From assembly GCF_004152845.1 (NCBI RefSeq), contig NZ_SEON01000005.1:304171-368170 (forward strand): 64,000 nucleotides of DNA. Direction: 5' to 3'. Shown here one piece after another: positions 36,302 through 44,816 of the stretch. Both the position numbers and the translations under genes were made by a program. A model generated the notes under the pieces. It searched no databases. It saw only the letters and a list, made by a program, of their open reading frames with translations, and had not been told where the DNA came from. Source of the DNA: Sphingobium fuliginis. Lineage in GTDB: Bacteria; Pseudomonadota; Alphaproteobacteria; Sphingomonadales; Sphingomonadaceae. The stretch's first letter is position 1, and each line of letters begins with the position of its first letter.

Positions 36302-38041
36302 TCAAAGCACAGCCCCCGCCGCGTTGAACGCTTCTTCCTCCGTTTCCGGCAGCGGCGGCTGGACCGGCTTGTCGCAGCCCTCTTCCTTCATATGCGCCCG
36401 CAGCGCGTCCATGCGCCCCAGATTCCATCGCGCCAGCGGTACGCCAAGGGGCCGGAACTCCGCGCGGTCGAACAGTTCCACCACATAATTCCTGCAGAGA
36501 TTGTCCACCTGCTCGAGCGTCAGCATGCCGAGGTTCATCACCATCGGCTTGCCCGGCACGCCGTTGCGTCCCCGCACCAGGTCCGTCACGTAAAGCCCGC
36601 CGCGCGGGTCGACCAGCACGACATCGGCCCTGGAAGCGTCGATCATCCTGTGGCTTGCGGCATAGGGCGCGACGAAGCCGTGCGTCCGCCACACGAGAAA
36701 GGCGCTGCTGAGCAATGTTATGGCCGCGCCCAGGAACATGGGGCGCATGGCGCCGGTCCGGAAACGCGCCCAGCCAAGACCCGCCAGCAGGCAGAAAGGC
36801 CCGATGAAGCCATGGGCGTAGCGATAGCCCCAGCCATAGCCCTGCGCCAGGGCGAGGGCGCATCCGGCGAAGCAGCCCAGCGCCAGCGGCAGCGCGATCT
36901 CCTGCCCCCGGATCGCCTTGCGCCAGCGCATCGCGAAGACGCCCAGCGTCGCCAGCGGCACCATCAATATATTGTTCCAGGCGGCAAAGCGGCTGAGATT
37001 CACCAGCGGCTGCCAGCGGTCGCCCAACCGCTCGAACAGGCTGCCCACCTTGTCCGCCACGCCTGCGGAAGGACGCACGTCGGTCGGCTGCCCCAGCACA
37101 TGCGTCAGGAAGGCCGGCCATAGCTTCGCCCAGACTATGACGATGGCAGCCAGCACGAGGATGTGGAAGATCGCGACCTTCCACCGTTTCCCAAGCAGCA
37201 TCCAGAGAATGAAGGGCGCGATGAAGATCGGCGGGAAATGCCACTGGTGCAGCCCCGCCGCCGCCAGCGCGACCACCCCGGCGCTCAGATGCCCGATCAG
37301 CCCGCCGCGCAGCACCAGCGCCAGCCAGATCATGTTGAGCGCGAAATGCCCGGTCATGGCGTAGGGCGTCATCGCCGTGACCCAGAGCTGTGCCGAAGAC
37401 AGGCCCAGCAGCATCGTCACCCAGACCGCGTCGGGCCTGTCGGGGAAAAGGTGCAGCGCCACCCGCCACAGCGCGAACAGCCCCGCCATCAGCAGCACCG
37501 GCCCGGCCAGATTCGGGTCGCCCAATTGCCAGAACAGCGCCTGGATCGCGCTGTTCACCGGCAGATAGGCCGCGGTCCAATAATCCGCCGCGCCGAAGGG
37601 AGAGAAAAATTCGGGCATGATCGCCCGGCGATAGGCCTCCCACTCCATCGGGATCGGGCGGGCCAGGAAACCCTCCCGCATATAGGCGGCGGCGAAGCGG
37701 GCGACCTCCTCGTCGCGGGAGATGGAATAGTCCTGGAACAGCCAGTAATGGCCCGCCCAGGCGATCAGGCCGAACAGCAGCACCAGCGGCACCATTATGC
37801 GCGCGCGCGGCGCAGGCAGGCGCCAGCCCAGACCCTCCGCAAAGGGGGCGGCCAGCGTCAGCAGCAGCAATGCGCCCAGAAGCGCCGGAAAATCCTGATC
37901 GAGGAACAGGATGACCGCCAGGCTGATGCCCTGCCTGTAGGTCACATGCCAGAGGAAGGTCGCGCCCAGCCAGAGCGTCAGCCCGATCGCGCCCGCAAGG
38001 AGCAGACGGGTGGCACTGATGGGGCGCAACCGATTGAACAT
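36302..38041 (-). CDS. Polytopic membrane protein, GT-C-type glycosyltransferase-like
   Basis: This is a 579-residue integral membrane protein with about 11-12 hydrophobic spans and a soluble C-terminal tail of ~130 residues. After the third span comes an acidic loop SRDEEVARFAAAYMREG, resembling the DE motif of GT-C (GT39/PMT-like) transferases that use polyprenyl-phosphate sugars. I recognise no closer family. The start overlaps the FkbM-type stop (ATGA at 38041), so it is the last gene of the exopolysaccharide unit. It is the best candidate for polymerisation or side-chain glycosylation here. Confidence 0.78.
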   Translation of the reverse strand: MFNRLRPISATRLLLAGAIGLTLWLGATFLWHVTYRQGISLAVILFLDQDFPALLGALLLLTLAAPFAEGLGWRLPAPRARIMVPLVLLFGLIAWAGHYWLFQDYSISRDEEVARFAAAYMREGFLARPIPMEWEAYRRAIMPEFFSPFGAADYWTAAYLPVNSAIQALFWQLGDPNLAGPVLLMAGLFALWRVALHLFPDRPDAVWVTMLLGLSSAQLWVTAMTPYAMTGHFALNMIWLALVLRGGLIGHLSAGVVALAAAGLHQWHFPPIFIAPFILWMLLGKRWKVAIFHILVLAAIVIVWAKLWPAFLTHVLGQPTDVRPSAGVADKVGSLFERLGDRWQPLVNLSRFAAWNNILMVPLATLGVFAMRWRKAIRGQEIALPLALGCFAGCALALAQGYGWGYRYAHGFIGPFCLLAGLGWARFRTGAMRPMFLGAAITLLSSAFLVWRTHGFVAPYAASHRMIDASRADVVLVDPRGGLYVTDLVRGRNGVPGKPMVMNLGMLTLEQVDNLCRNYVVELFDRAEFRPLGVPLARWNLGRMDALRAHMKEEGCDKPVQPPLPETEEEAFNAAGAVL

Positions 38042-38793
38042 CAGCCTTCCTGCGGCAGCAGCGCCCGATTGACGAAAATGCCGTCCATCTCGACCAGCAG
38101 GGGGAAATGCCCCTTGTTGTTGGCGAAGAAGGCGGAGGGGACGAAGCCATGCTCCGCCAGCCAGTCGATCATCGCGCGATAGCCGGTCCCGCCTTCATAG
38201 ATCGGCCGGACACCGAGTTCGGTCTGCACGCCCGCCATGTCGTGGAGCGCATCGCCTGCGCCTTCGCAGACGGACAGGTCATGCCCCTGCGTATCCATCT
38301 TGAGAAAGGGTCGGGTGAAGCCATAGGCGCGCTTCAGTTCGGGCAGCAGGCTTTCCAACCGGCGGCATTGCATGTCGACCGAGCGCGTCACCCTGTTGCG
38401 TTCGGCGAAGATCGCGTCCTGTTCCCCGGACGGCGTCTTCAGCGAACTGAACTGGTCGGCCGCCATGATGTTGAAGCTCGCCATGCCGTCGAAATCCGAC
38501 AGGGCCATGTTGAACACATGCCATTGACGGTCGGACGAGGCATTCCGTTCCAGTTCGGAGAAGATGTCCGGATTGGGTTCGAAGGACAATATCGTGCCGT
38601 CAAAGCCCGCATCCTTGCGCAGCATCGTCGCATATTGGCCCCGGTTGGCGCCGACATCGAACACGCAATCGACCGCGAAGGCGCTCAGGAAACGGCGCAG
38701 CGCCTGGATTTCCGGATATTGATGCACCCGTCCCGCCAGCGCCAGCCGCACCGCCAGCGCCCGGTTGCGCAGTTCCCGGACATGGCGGCTCAT
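38041..38793 (-). CDS. FkbM-family methyltransferase
   Basis: This is a 250-residue SAM-dependent methyltransferase of the FkbM family. Motif I is VFDVGANRGQYATML, followed by ILSFEPNP and the LKMDTQGHDLSVCEGA block typical of FkbM. FkbM proteins O-methylate hydroxyls of sugars and polyketides. Coupling on both sides by four-base overlaps (38790 and 38041) suggests it modifies a sugar of the XrtA-linked polysaccharide. The open frame to 39270 overlaps the upstream gene and is rejected. Confidence 0.9.
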   Translation of the reverse strand: MSRHVRELRNRALAVRLALAGRVHQYPEIQALRRFLSAFAVDCVFDVGANRGQYATMLRKDAGFDGTILSFEPNPDIFSELERNASSDRQWHVFNMALSDFDGMASFNIMAADQFSSLKTPSGEQDAIFAERNRVTRSVDMQCRRLESLLPELKRAYGFTRPFLKMDTQGHDLSVCEGAGDALHDMAGVQTELGVRPIYEGGTGYRAMIDWLAEHGFVPSAFFANNKGHFPLLVEMDGIFVNRALLPQEG

Positions 38794-39929
38794 TTCCCGG
38801 TCACGCTGCGGTAGATGGCGATGGTGGCCAGCGCCATGTCCTTCCAATTGCCCATTGAATCTCCATAGGTGCGCGCACGCGCTCCCAAAGCCTGCCTGAT
38901 GGCCGCGCTTTCTACGAGGGGCAAGAGGGCTTGCGCAAGCGCGGGTGCATTTCCCGCCGGGGTCCTGACGGCGACTTCCTCCGGCAGGCCGGCGAACATG
39001 CCGGCGTCCGACGTGACCATCGCCTTGCCATGGTGCAGGGCCGACAGGAAAGCGCCGCTGCTGTCGATATGCCGATAGGGGAAGACCAATATGTCCGCCT
39101 TCGCCATATGGGCGTCGAGCCGTTGTTCGGTGAGAAAAGCGAGATCGGCGATCAGCCGCTCGCCAAAGCCGGCGGCATGGACGCTGTCGAGCAGCGGGGC
39201 GATGTCCATGAACGGCTTGCCCGCCAGCACCAGTTCGAAACGATGCCCGGCGCTCCAGAGCGACAGGCACGCCTGGAGCAGCAGGTCGACGCCCTTATAG
39301 GGGCGGATCGTGCCGAAGAAGAGCAGGCGCGGCAGGACAGCGTCGGGCACCTGCGCCAGATCCTCCGTCCCGGCCGTCGCAAGTCGCATCGGCGGATGCG
39401 GCGTCACATGGATGCGTTTCGGATCGATGCCCTGCCGCTCCAGCGCGGTCCGCGTCGTCCCGCCATGGACGATCAGCGCGTCGAACATGTCGAGCAGGCC
39501 GCGATAGCCCCTGCCCTGCACCCCGGCGTCGGCATGATAGGCATCGGCATTGTGCACGGTATGGACCAGCGCGGTCCTGCCCTTCAACCGCCGCAACATG
39601 ATCCGGTCGGCGGGCGCAAGCGGCAGCCATTGCATGTGCGCCACATCGGCCCTGGCCAGTGGGGTAAGGTCGCCCAGCGCGCAGCTGAGCCCATATTCCG
39701 CGGCCTTGAGCAGGCGGAAGGCCCGACCTTCGCCGATGCGCTGGCGCAGGGTCTCGCTCCGGCGGAAGAAGCGCGGCTCATAGCGATAGCCCTGCGGCAC
39801 GATGGCATCCGTCTCCCGCATCGGTCGACCGAGCAGGGTGACCTCCACGCCCTCTGCCGCCATCGCCGCGCAGAGGCTGTCGTCATAGCGGCCGGTGAAG
39901 AGCGACGGATCGCACATCGCGACCTTCAT
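38790..39929 (-). CDS. Glycosyltransferase family 4
   Basis: This is a 379-residue GT-B glycosyltransferase. The N terminus MKVAMCDPSLFTGRYDDSL is not the common GxG loop but the C-terminal half is standard: LLFFGTIRPYKGVDLLL, VLAGKPFMD and FPYRHIDSSGAFLSALHHGKAM, which carries the acidic/sugar-nucleotide region. It overlaps the flippase stop (39926) and the FkbM start, in the XrtA exopolysaccharide operon. Confidence 0.88.
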   Translation of the reverse strand: MKVAMCDPSLFTGRYDDSLCAAMAAEGVEVTLLGRPMRETDAIVPQGYRYEPRFFRRSETLRQRIGEGRAFRLLKAAEYGLSCALGDLTPLARADVAHMQWLPLAPADRIMLRRLKGRTALVHTVHNADAYHADAGVQGRGYRGLLDMFDALIVHGGTTRTALERQGIDPKRIHVTPHPPMRLATAGTEDLAQVPDAVLPRLLFFGTIRPYKGVDLLLQACLSLWSAGHRFELVLAGKPFMDIAPLLDSVHAAGFGERLIADLAFLTEQRLDAHMAKADILVFPYRHIDSSGAFLSALHHGKAMVTSDAGMFAGLPEEVAVRTPAGNAPALAQALLPLVESAAIRQALGARARTYGDSMGNWKDMALATIAIYRSVTGK

Positions 39930-41293
39930 GCGCGCTTCCCCATCAACTGGCGCAGGGAAAGGCCGTGGATGAATGCGGCGGCGAACAGGGTCAGCGTGTA
40001 GAGGATCAGGAACAGCAGGTCGAACCGCTCCGGCGCGAATATCCGGGCCAGCGGCACGCTGAGCAGCGAACCGGCGAGGAAGGGCAAGGACCGGCCGAGC
40101 AGCAGCGTGAACCGTCCCAGCGCGCCCTGCACATAGACGGACACGCAGATCAGGGCGAGCGCGAGCAGCGCCCCGCCGATCAGCAGCAGGTCGATCCGGT
40201 CGATCGCCGCGCGGCCGTCGAACAGCTTTGCGAACAGCCATTCGCCCAGCAGCAGCAAGGCCGCCGAAGCGGCGACCGCGAAGAAAAGCGCTGCGCCAAG
40301 CGCCCGCACCATCAACTGACGCAGCCTTACCCCGTCGCCTGCATGAAAAGCGCGGGTGATCCGGGGCAAGGCCGCCTCCACGGTCGCCCTGACGAGCATG
40401 GAAAGCGAGCGGGACATCTTGAAGAAAAAGTCGAAGATCAACATCGGCCGCGCGTCATGGGTCGCGGCGGCGATGGTGAAATAAGGCGCGTTATAGGCGA
40501 GGATTTCGGAAATGGTGAAGGCAGCCGATGCGCCGATGTCCCGCAGATAATGGCGCCTGACATGGCCGCCACCGACCCTGAAGGACAGCCAGTGCCGCGC
40601 CTCCATGCCGAGGCGCCGATGCACCAGGGCGATGGCATAGCCGATCACCGCTGCACTCACGCAAAGTTGCAGGGCGACGGAGACGCGCGGGTCCAGCCCT
40701 TGCAGGATGAACAGCAGCAGCGCGATGGTCATCACCCGGCGCAGGCAATCCAGCGCTTCCCAGAGGAAATTGCCGTCCACCGCCGCAAGCGCCCTTTTGG
40801 CGAGCAGCGCGGGCAGGTTGAGACAGGCGGAGAGGAAGAAGAGCAGGAACAGCAGCGGCATGCCCGTGCGCAATCCGCCCGCCGCCAGTGAAACCGACAG
40901 GATCGCCAGGCCGCCGACGATCAGCAGGCCAAGGAACAGGAACAGGACGCCCATTTCCTCCAGCCGGAATCCGCCCGCCCCGTCCTGGCCCGGCCCCAAA
41001 TTCGCCGGCCCCAAATTCCCCGACCCCAAATTCCCCGACCCCAAATTCCCCAACCAATGCCGCCGCAGCCGCGCATAGACGATACTCGTCAGGCCGAACT
41101 CGGCGGAGATGGTGAAATTGCCGAACGCCACCAGCAGCAGGAAGGACTGGAACTCGCGCAGCGGCAGGGCGCGCACGAACACATAGGTGACGGCAAAGCC
41201 CCAGATCAGGGTCAGCCCGACATTGGCGAGCTTGATCAGGGCAAGGATGCGCGCCGACCCCTCCATCCGGGCAAGCGCGCTGCCGGGCGGCAT
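39926..41293 (-). CDS. Wzx-type oligosaccharide flippase with internal tandem repeat
   Basis: This is a 455-residue membrane protein with about 12 hydrophobic spans, of the polysaccharide-transporter (MOP) superfamily. It probably flips lipid-linked repeat units across the inner membrane. The N terminus has LALIKLANVGLTLIWGF, followed by the second span. In the loop after the second span (residues 81-101) the chain repeats LGxxN units, encoded by four 15-bp tandem copies at 40991-41050. It overlaps the neighbours by four bases on its 3' side and starts 2 bp after the methyltransferase stop. Sequence similarity among flippases is low, so the assignment rests on topology and context. Confidence 0.83.
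   Translation of the reverse strand: MPPGSALARMEGSARILALIKLANVGLTLIWGFAVTYVFVRALPLREFQSFLLLVAFGNFTISAEFGLTSIVYARLRRHWLGNLGSGNLGSGNLGPANLGPGQDGAGGFRLEEMGVLFLFLGLLIVGGLAILSVSLAAGGLRTGMPLLFLLFFLSACLNLPALLAKRALAAVDGNFLWEALDCLRRVMTIALLLFILQGLDPRVSVALQLCVSAAVIGYAIALVHRRLGMEARHWLSFRVGGGHVRRHYLRDIGASAAFTISEILAYNAPYFTIAAATHDARPMLIFDFFFKMSRSLSMLVRATVEAALPRITRAFHAGDGVRLRQLMVRALGAALFFAVAASAALLLLGEWLFAKLFDGRAAIDRIDLLLIGGALLALALICVSVYVQGALGRFTLLLGRSLPFLAGSLLSVPLARIFAPERFDLLFLILYTLTLFAAAFIHGLSLRQLMGKRA
40991..41050. repeat. Four 15-bp tandem repeats inside the flippase gene
   Basis: Units begin at 40991, 41006, 41021 and 41036. Each is a version of CGRCCCCAAATTCSC (plus strand). The repeat length is a multiple of three, so the frame is kept. 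Units encode LGSGN/LGPAN-like pentapeptides. Copy number could vary by slippage without breaking the protein. Confidence 0.9.
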
Positions 41294-41295
41294 GC

Positions 41296-42048
41296 TCACC
41301 GGGCGCCGGTCGCGAGCGGCTTGCGCGCGCGGAACAGCCTGTCGTCCAGCGCAAAATAATGCCGGGTATCGGCGTCGATGGCGCTGGCGTCGATCTCCTC
41401 CAGATCGAAGCCGGCGGCCCGGATGCGGTCGGCAAAATCCGGGCCATATTGGCGCACATGGTCCCATTGGCCGAAACGCCGTTCACGTTCGCGCGGAGGC
41501 ATGTCGAAGCTGCCATCCTCAGTCGGCCTGTCCCATAATGGGACGATCAGCCAGGCTTCGCCGCCGGGCTTCAGCGCGCGATGGATGTTGCGCAGCACGG
41601 CATGATCGTCCGGCACATGCTCCATCACATGGCTGGCATAGAAAAGGTCGTAGCGGTCGCTGGCGTCGAGCGCCATCAGGTCGACGCGCCGCATGTTCGG
41701 CACATGGTAGCGGCCGGGATCGAGATCGGCGGGGGTATAGTCGGCGACAGTGGAGAAGCGGCGCACCAGGCTGCCTTCATTGGGCGCCATGTGCAGCACC
41801 GCGCCCTGTTCCGGCACGGTCAGCACATGGCCCACGATCAGATGGTTCATCAACCGTTCGCGCGGGGAAGCGCCGCAGTTCGGACAGCCCCATTCGGCAT
41901 TGTCGCCATAGCGGAAAAACCCCACCACCGCCTGCCCACAGGCCGGGCAGGCCCGGTTCGCCCGCGCGCCCATGGCCTTGCGCACGGCCAGCATTGTCCG
42001 GGTCAGATGCTTGCCGGCGGCTTTCGCCACCCGCTGGAAAGTGATCAC
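41296..42048 (-). CDS. Class I SAM-dependent methyltransferase with N-terminal zinc-ribbon-like motif
   Basis: This is a ~250-residue methyltransferase. A CPACGQ ... CPNCGASPRERL pair of CxxC knuckles (about residues 34-60) precedes the methyltransferase domain, which has the motif I-like VLHMAPNEGSLV, acidic DLDPG and the LFYASHVMEHVPDDHAVLRNI segment typical of UbiE/Methyltransf_11 enzymes. The GTG at 42048 has GGAG seven bases upstream; ATG 42087 is the longest option. It lies between the GT2 gene and the flippase in the polysaccharide operon. Its acceptor is unknown. Confidence 0.85.
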   Translation of the reverse strand: MITFQRVAKAAGKHLTRTMLAVRKAMGARANRACPACGQAVVGFFRYGDNAEWGCPNCGASPRERLMNHLIVGHVLTVPEQGAVLHMAPNEGSLVRRFSTVADYTPADLDPGRYHVPNMRRVDLMALDASDRYDLFYASHVMEHVPDDHAVLRNIHRALKPGGEAWLIVPLWDRPTEDGSFDMPPRERERRFGQWDHVRQYGPDFADRIRAAGFDLEEIDASAIDADTRHYFALDDRLFRARKPLATGAR

Positions 42049-42141
42049 GCCTTGGCTCCAAAAAGCAGTTGGCACCGGCCTATACAATATGCCGCCGCTT
42101 TGGCGAGCGATTCCGTTGTGCGTGGCCCATCAGGCCCGACA

Positions 42142-42157
42142 TCCCGCAAAGGCGGGA
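42142..42157. repeat. REP-like hairpin at end of GT2 gene
   Basis: TCCCGC (42142-42147) and GCGGGA (42152-42157) form a perfect short stem with a four-base loop, two bases beyond the GT2 stop codon. It is similar in style to the larger palindrome at 44744-44799 and may stabilise the 3' end of the upstream message. Confidence 0.5.
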
Positions 42158-42158
42158 A

Positions 42159-43304
42159 TCAGCGCGACTTGGCGGGGTTCCAGATAGTCACGGTTCGCCC
42201 CGTCATCGCCTTGGCCACGCCCTGCAAGGTCGCGAAATAGGCGAGCACGATGTCCACCGCCGCCGCGAAGGGTCCGCCCCTGGACCGCAGCCCGCGCCAC
42301 AGGATGAATACCCCAGTCAGCCCGCCAACCATGTAGAGCATCGGGGAAATCCGCATCGCCAGCGTCCCCGCCGCGACGATCCCCGTCAGTATGAAGAGAC
42401 CGCCGAACCATCGTACGATCTTGCGCGAGGCATATTTGAACCTGTCGACCCCGCGCATCCGTCGCAATTGCGGCCGCAAATGGCTGTGCGTATGCCAGGC
42501 GCGGGCGGCGATGCGCACCTTGCGCCGATATTCGTCGCCACGCGCCGCCACCAGCCGCTCCCGGGCGATCACGTCCTTCGCCTTCACCAGCCGCTTGCCG
42601 GCGAAGACCACCGCCATCGACACCGTCAGATCGTCCAGCACGCTGTCGGGAAAGTCGGGATAGAGCGCCCGCCGGATGGAGAAGATCGACCCGTCGGCCC
42701 CCAGCACATTGCCGGTGCGCGATTCCTCGTCCTTCAACCGTTCCTCGATCCGCCAGTAGAGCGACCCGACCGAGGCTGTGGCGCTTTCCCCATCGCCCAT
42801 ATAATGCAGGGACCCCAGCACGCCCCCGATGTCCGGATCGGCATAGCGCGCCAGCAGATTGTCGATGGCGTCGGGGTCCAGCATCACATTGGCGTCGGTG
42901 AAGATCAGCACATCGCCCTGCGCCCGCGCCGCCAGCAGCTTCATGCCATGCGCCTTGCCGCTGCGCCCCGGCCCGCGCAGCAGCGTCACCAGATCGCCCC
43001 GCGCTTCGATCAGCGCCGCCGTCTCGTCCGACGAGCCGTCGTCGAAGGCCAGTATTTCCAGCGCCGGATGGCGCGCCTTCAACATCGCCAGATTGGCCAG
43101 TTTTTCCGGCATCGCCGCTGCCTCATTATAAGCGCAGAAGAGCAGCGATGCGGATGGCGGCGGCCCAGCGGCCGGCTGCTCCGCCTTTGTCGGCAGCAGG
43201 CGCAGGATCAGGGGGTAGAAGAGAAACGGCCAAGCCACCGCCACCAGCGAGAGCAGCAGCGCCAGGGCCGCGATCAGGTCGATGCTGTCCGTCAACAGGC
43301 CCAT
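42159..43304 (-). CDS. Glycosyltransferase family 2, membrane-associated
   Basis: This is a 381-residue GT-A transferase. An N-terminal membrane helix (about residues 9-35) is followed by the catalytic domain. It begins SASLLFCAYNEAAAMPEKL with FDDGSSDETA (nucleotide Asp), DVLIFTDANVML (metal-binding DxD equivalent) and EDE-like LKDEESRTGNVLGADGSI. Two or three membrane helices close the protein. Its start is 3 bp after the sugar-transferase stop. It probably adds a sugar to the growing lipid-linked unit. Confidence 0.92.
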   Translation of the reverse strand: MGLLTDSIDLIAALALLLSLVAVAWPFLFYPLILRLLPTKAEQPAAGPPPSASLLFCAYNEAAAMPEKLANLAMLKARHPALEILAFDDGSSDETAALIEARGDLVTLLRGPGRSGKAHGMKLLAARAQGDVLIFTDANVMLDPDAIDNLLARYADPDIGGVLGSLHYMGDGESATASVGSLYWRIEERLKDEESRTGNVLGADGSIFSIRRALYPDFPDSVLDDLTVSMAVVFAGKRLVKAKDVIARERLVAARGDEYRRKVRIAARAWHTHSHLRPQLRRMRGVDRFKYASRKIVRWFGGLFILTGIVAAGTLAMRISPMLYMVGGLTGVFILWRGLRSRGGPFAAAVDIVLAYFATLQGVAKAMTGRTVTIWNPAKSR

Positions 43305-43307
43305 CCC

Positions 43308-44657
43308 TCAATAGGCCTTGTGGTGCACCAGCACGCCGATGGTCGCGACGATGATGCGCAGGTCGCGCCAGATCGACCATTTGGTGACATATTCCAGGTC
43401 CGACTGGAGCCGGTCGATCAGGTCCTGATGATGGTCGGTCGATCCGCGATGGCCGCGCACCTGCGCCAGTCCGGTCATGCCCGGCTTGATGCAATGCCGC
43501 TCCCAATAGCGCTCGTCCACCTCCCAATAGAGGCGGTCGCCGGCCTTCGCGGCGGCCGCATGGGGGCGCGGGCCGACGATGCTCATGTCGCCGCGCAGCA
43601 CGTTGAACAGTTGCGGCAGCTCATCGATGCTGGTCTGGCGCAGGAAACGGCCCACAGCCGTCACCCGATCGTCATCGCGCGCCGTCAGCTTGTCGGCCGT
43701 CCGGTCGCTCGCCTCCGTCCGCATGGAGCGGAATTTATAGATGTTGAACGGCCGGGCGTCGCGGCCGATGCGCGGCTGGCGGAAGATGATCGGGCCGGGA
43801 CTGGTCAGCTTCACCGCCAGCGCCGCCGCGATCAGCACCGGGGAAAGCGCGATGGTGGCCGCCGTCGCGACGACGATGTCGAAGAACCGCTTGATCAGGC
43901 GGTCGCGGAACTGGAACGGCCCGCCCGCGACGATGATCGTCGGCTGACCGTCGAACTCGTCCACCCGCGCCGGGGCGAAGCGCAGCAGTTCCGGCACGAC
44001 GATCTCGCCCCGCGCCGACAGGGACTTGAGCGCCACCGACCAGTCGTCCATCCGCTCCATCGGGCAGGCGACGATCACCCGTTCCGCCATGCCCACGGCG
44101 GCGGCGAGCCGCGCCGCCATGTCCGCGTCATGCCCCTTGGGCTGCAGGCCGGCTGCCCCAGCCTCGATCACATGCATGTGCGGGCCGGTGTCGATGGTCA
44201 CGCCGTCCATGATGACCACGGTCAGATGCGGCACCTCGCCCAGCAGATGCGCGCCGAGCCGCCCGATGGCGAGTCGGACGGCCGCCACGCCAACTGCCGA
44301 AATGCCCAGGCCGACGATGAAGGTCAGACGCGAAAGCTGTTCCGCGATCTTCCCCAGATAGACGATCAGCAGCATCAGCATCGCCGCCTGCGCCAGCGCC
44401 ATCAACCCCCGGAAAATGCCGCGCCGCAGATCCTCCAGCATATGGATGCCATAGGCGCCGCCCTGCACGCCGAGCAGCACGTAAAGCGGCGCGATCATCG
44501 CGAACATGACGATGCCGTGCGGCTTGCCCGGTTCGCCCAGCCATGCGCCCAGCACCAGATAATTGGCGAGCAGAAAGGACAGGAAAAGCCCCGCCATGTC
44601 CCCCAGCAGACACAGCAGGTACAGGCGCACCCGCAATATTTCCTTGGAGACTGTCAC
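43308..44657 (-). CDS. Polyprenyl-phosphate sugar-1-phosphate transferase (initiating, PssY/WbaP-like)
   Basis: This is a 449-residue initiating enzyme that loads the first sugar phosphate onto undecaprenyl phosphate. Four to five N-terminal membrane spans, a CoA-binding-like domain, then one re-entrant helix ([17 protein letters not shown]) precede the bacterial sugar transferase domain. Its motifs are [38 protein letters not shown] and GPRPHA. GTG 44657 is the start used. It is the head of the lower half of the locus, separated from the amidotransferase gene by the 44744-44799 palindrome. Confidence 0.94.
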   Translation of the reverse strand: MTVSKEILRVRLYLLCLLGDMAGLFLSFLLANYLVLGAWLGEPGKPHGIVMFAMIAPLYVLLGVQGGAYGIHMLEDLRRGIFRGLMALAQAAMLMLLIVYLGKIAEQLSRLTFIVGLGISAVGVAAVRLAIGRLGAHLLGEVPHLTVVIMDGVTIDTGPHMHVIEAGAAGLQPKGHDADMAARLAAAVGMAERVIVACPMERMDDWSVALKSLSARGEIVVPELLRFAPARVDEFDGQPTIIVAGGPFQFRDRLIKRFFDIVVATAATIALSPVLIAAALAVKLTSPGPIIFRQPRIGRDARPFNIYKFRSMRTEASDRTADKLTARDDDRVTAVGRFLRQTSIDELPQLFNVLRGDMSIVGPRPHAAAAKAGDRLYWEVDERYWERHCIKPGMTGLAQVRGHRGSTDHHQDLIDRLQSDLEYVTKWSIWRDLRIIVATIGVLVHHKAY

Positions 44658-44743
44658 TTATGGACCCTGATCAGCTTGGCGTGTCCGCTCCGTTGGCACT
44701 GGTCGGAGCAGCTTTCAAGAGTTTGAATGGAGATCAACGGCTT

Positions 44744-44799
44744 CCTGCGAAGGCAGGAACCCGGCTCTGACCTTGCGATCGGGCTCCTGCCTTCGCAGG
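44744..44799. repeat. Perfect 15-bp inverted repeat in the polysaccharide locus
   Basis: Arms at 44744-44758 (CCTGCGAAGGCAGGA) and 44785-44799 (TCCTGCCTTCGCAGG) are exact reverse complements with a 26-base spacer. Each arm also folds on itself (CCTGC/GCAGG). It lies between the amidotransferase gene and the sugar-transferase gene (both minus strand). It could reduce read-through or protect the upstream transcript, so the locus may be two transcription units. Confidence 0.8.
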
Positions 44800-44816
44800 G
44801 GCGTGCATCGTCCGGA

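Noticed and set aside
40991..41050. CRISPR-like tandem repeat
   Set aside because: The units are directly adjacent 15-mers without spacers and lie in-frame in a coding gene.
42069..44726. An 885-codon open frame on the plus strand
   Set aside because: Antisense to the GT2 and sugar-transferase genes, with composition dominated by Arg, Gln, His and Pro and no motif.
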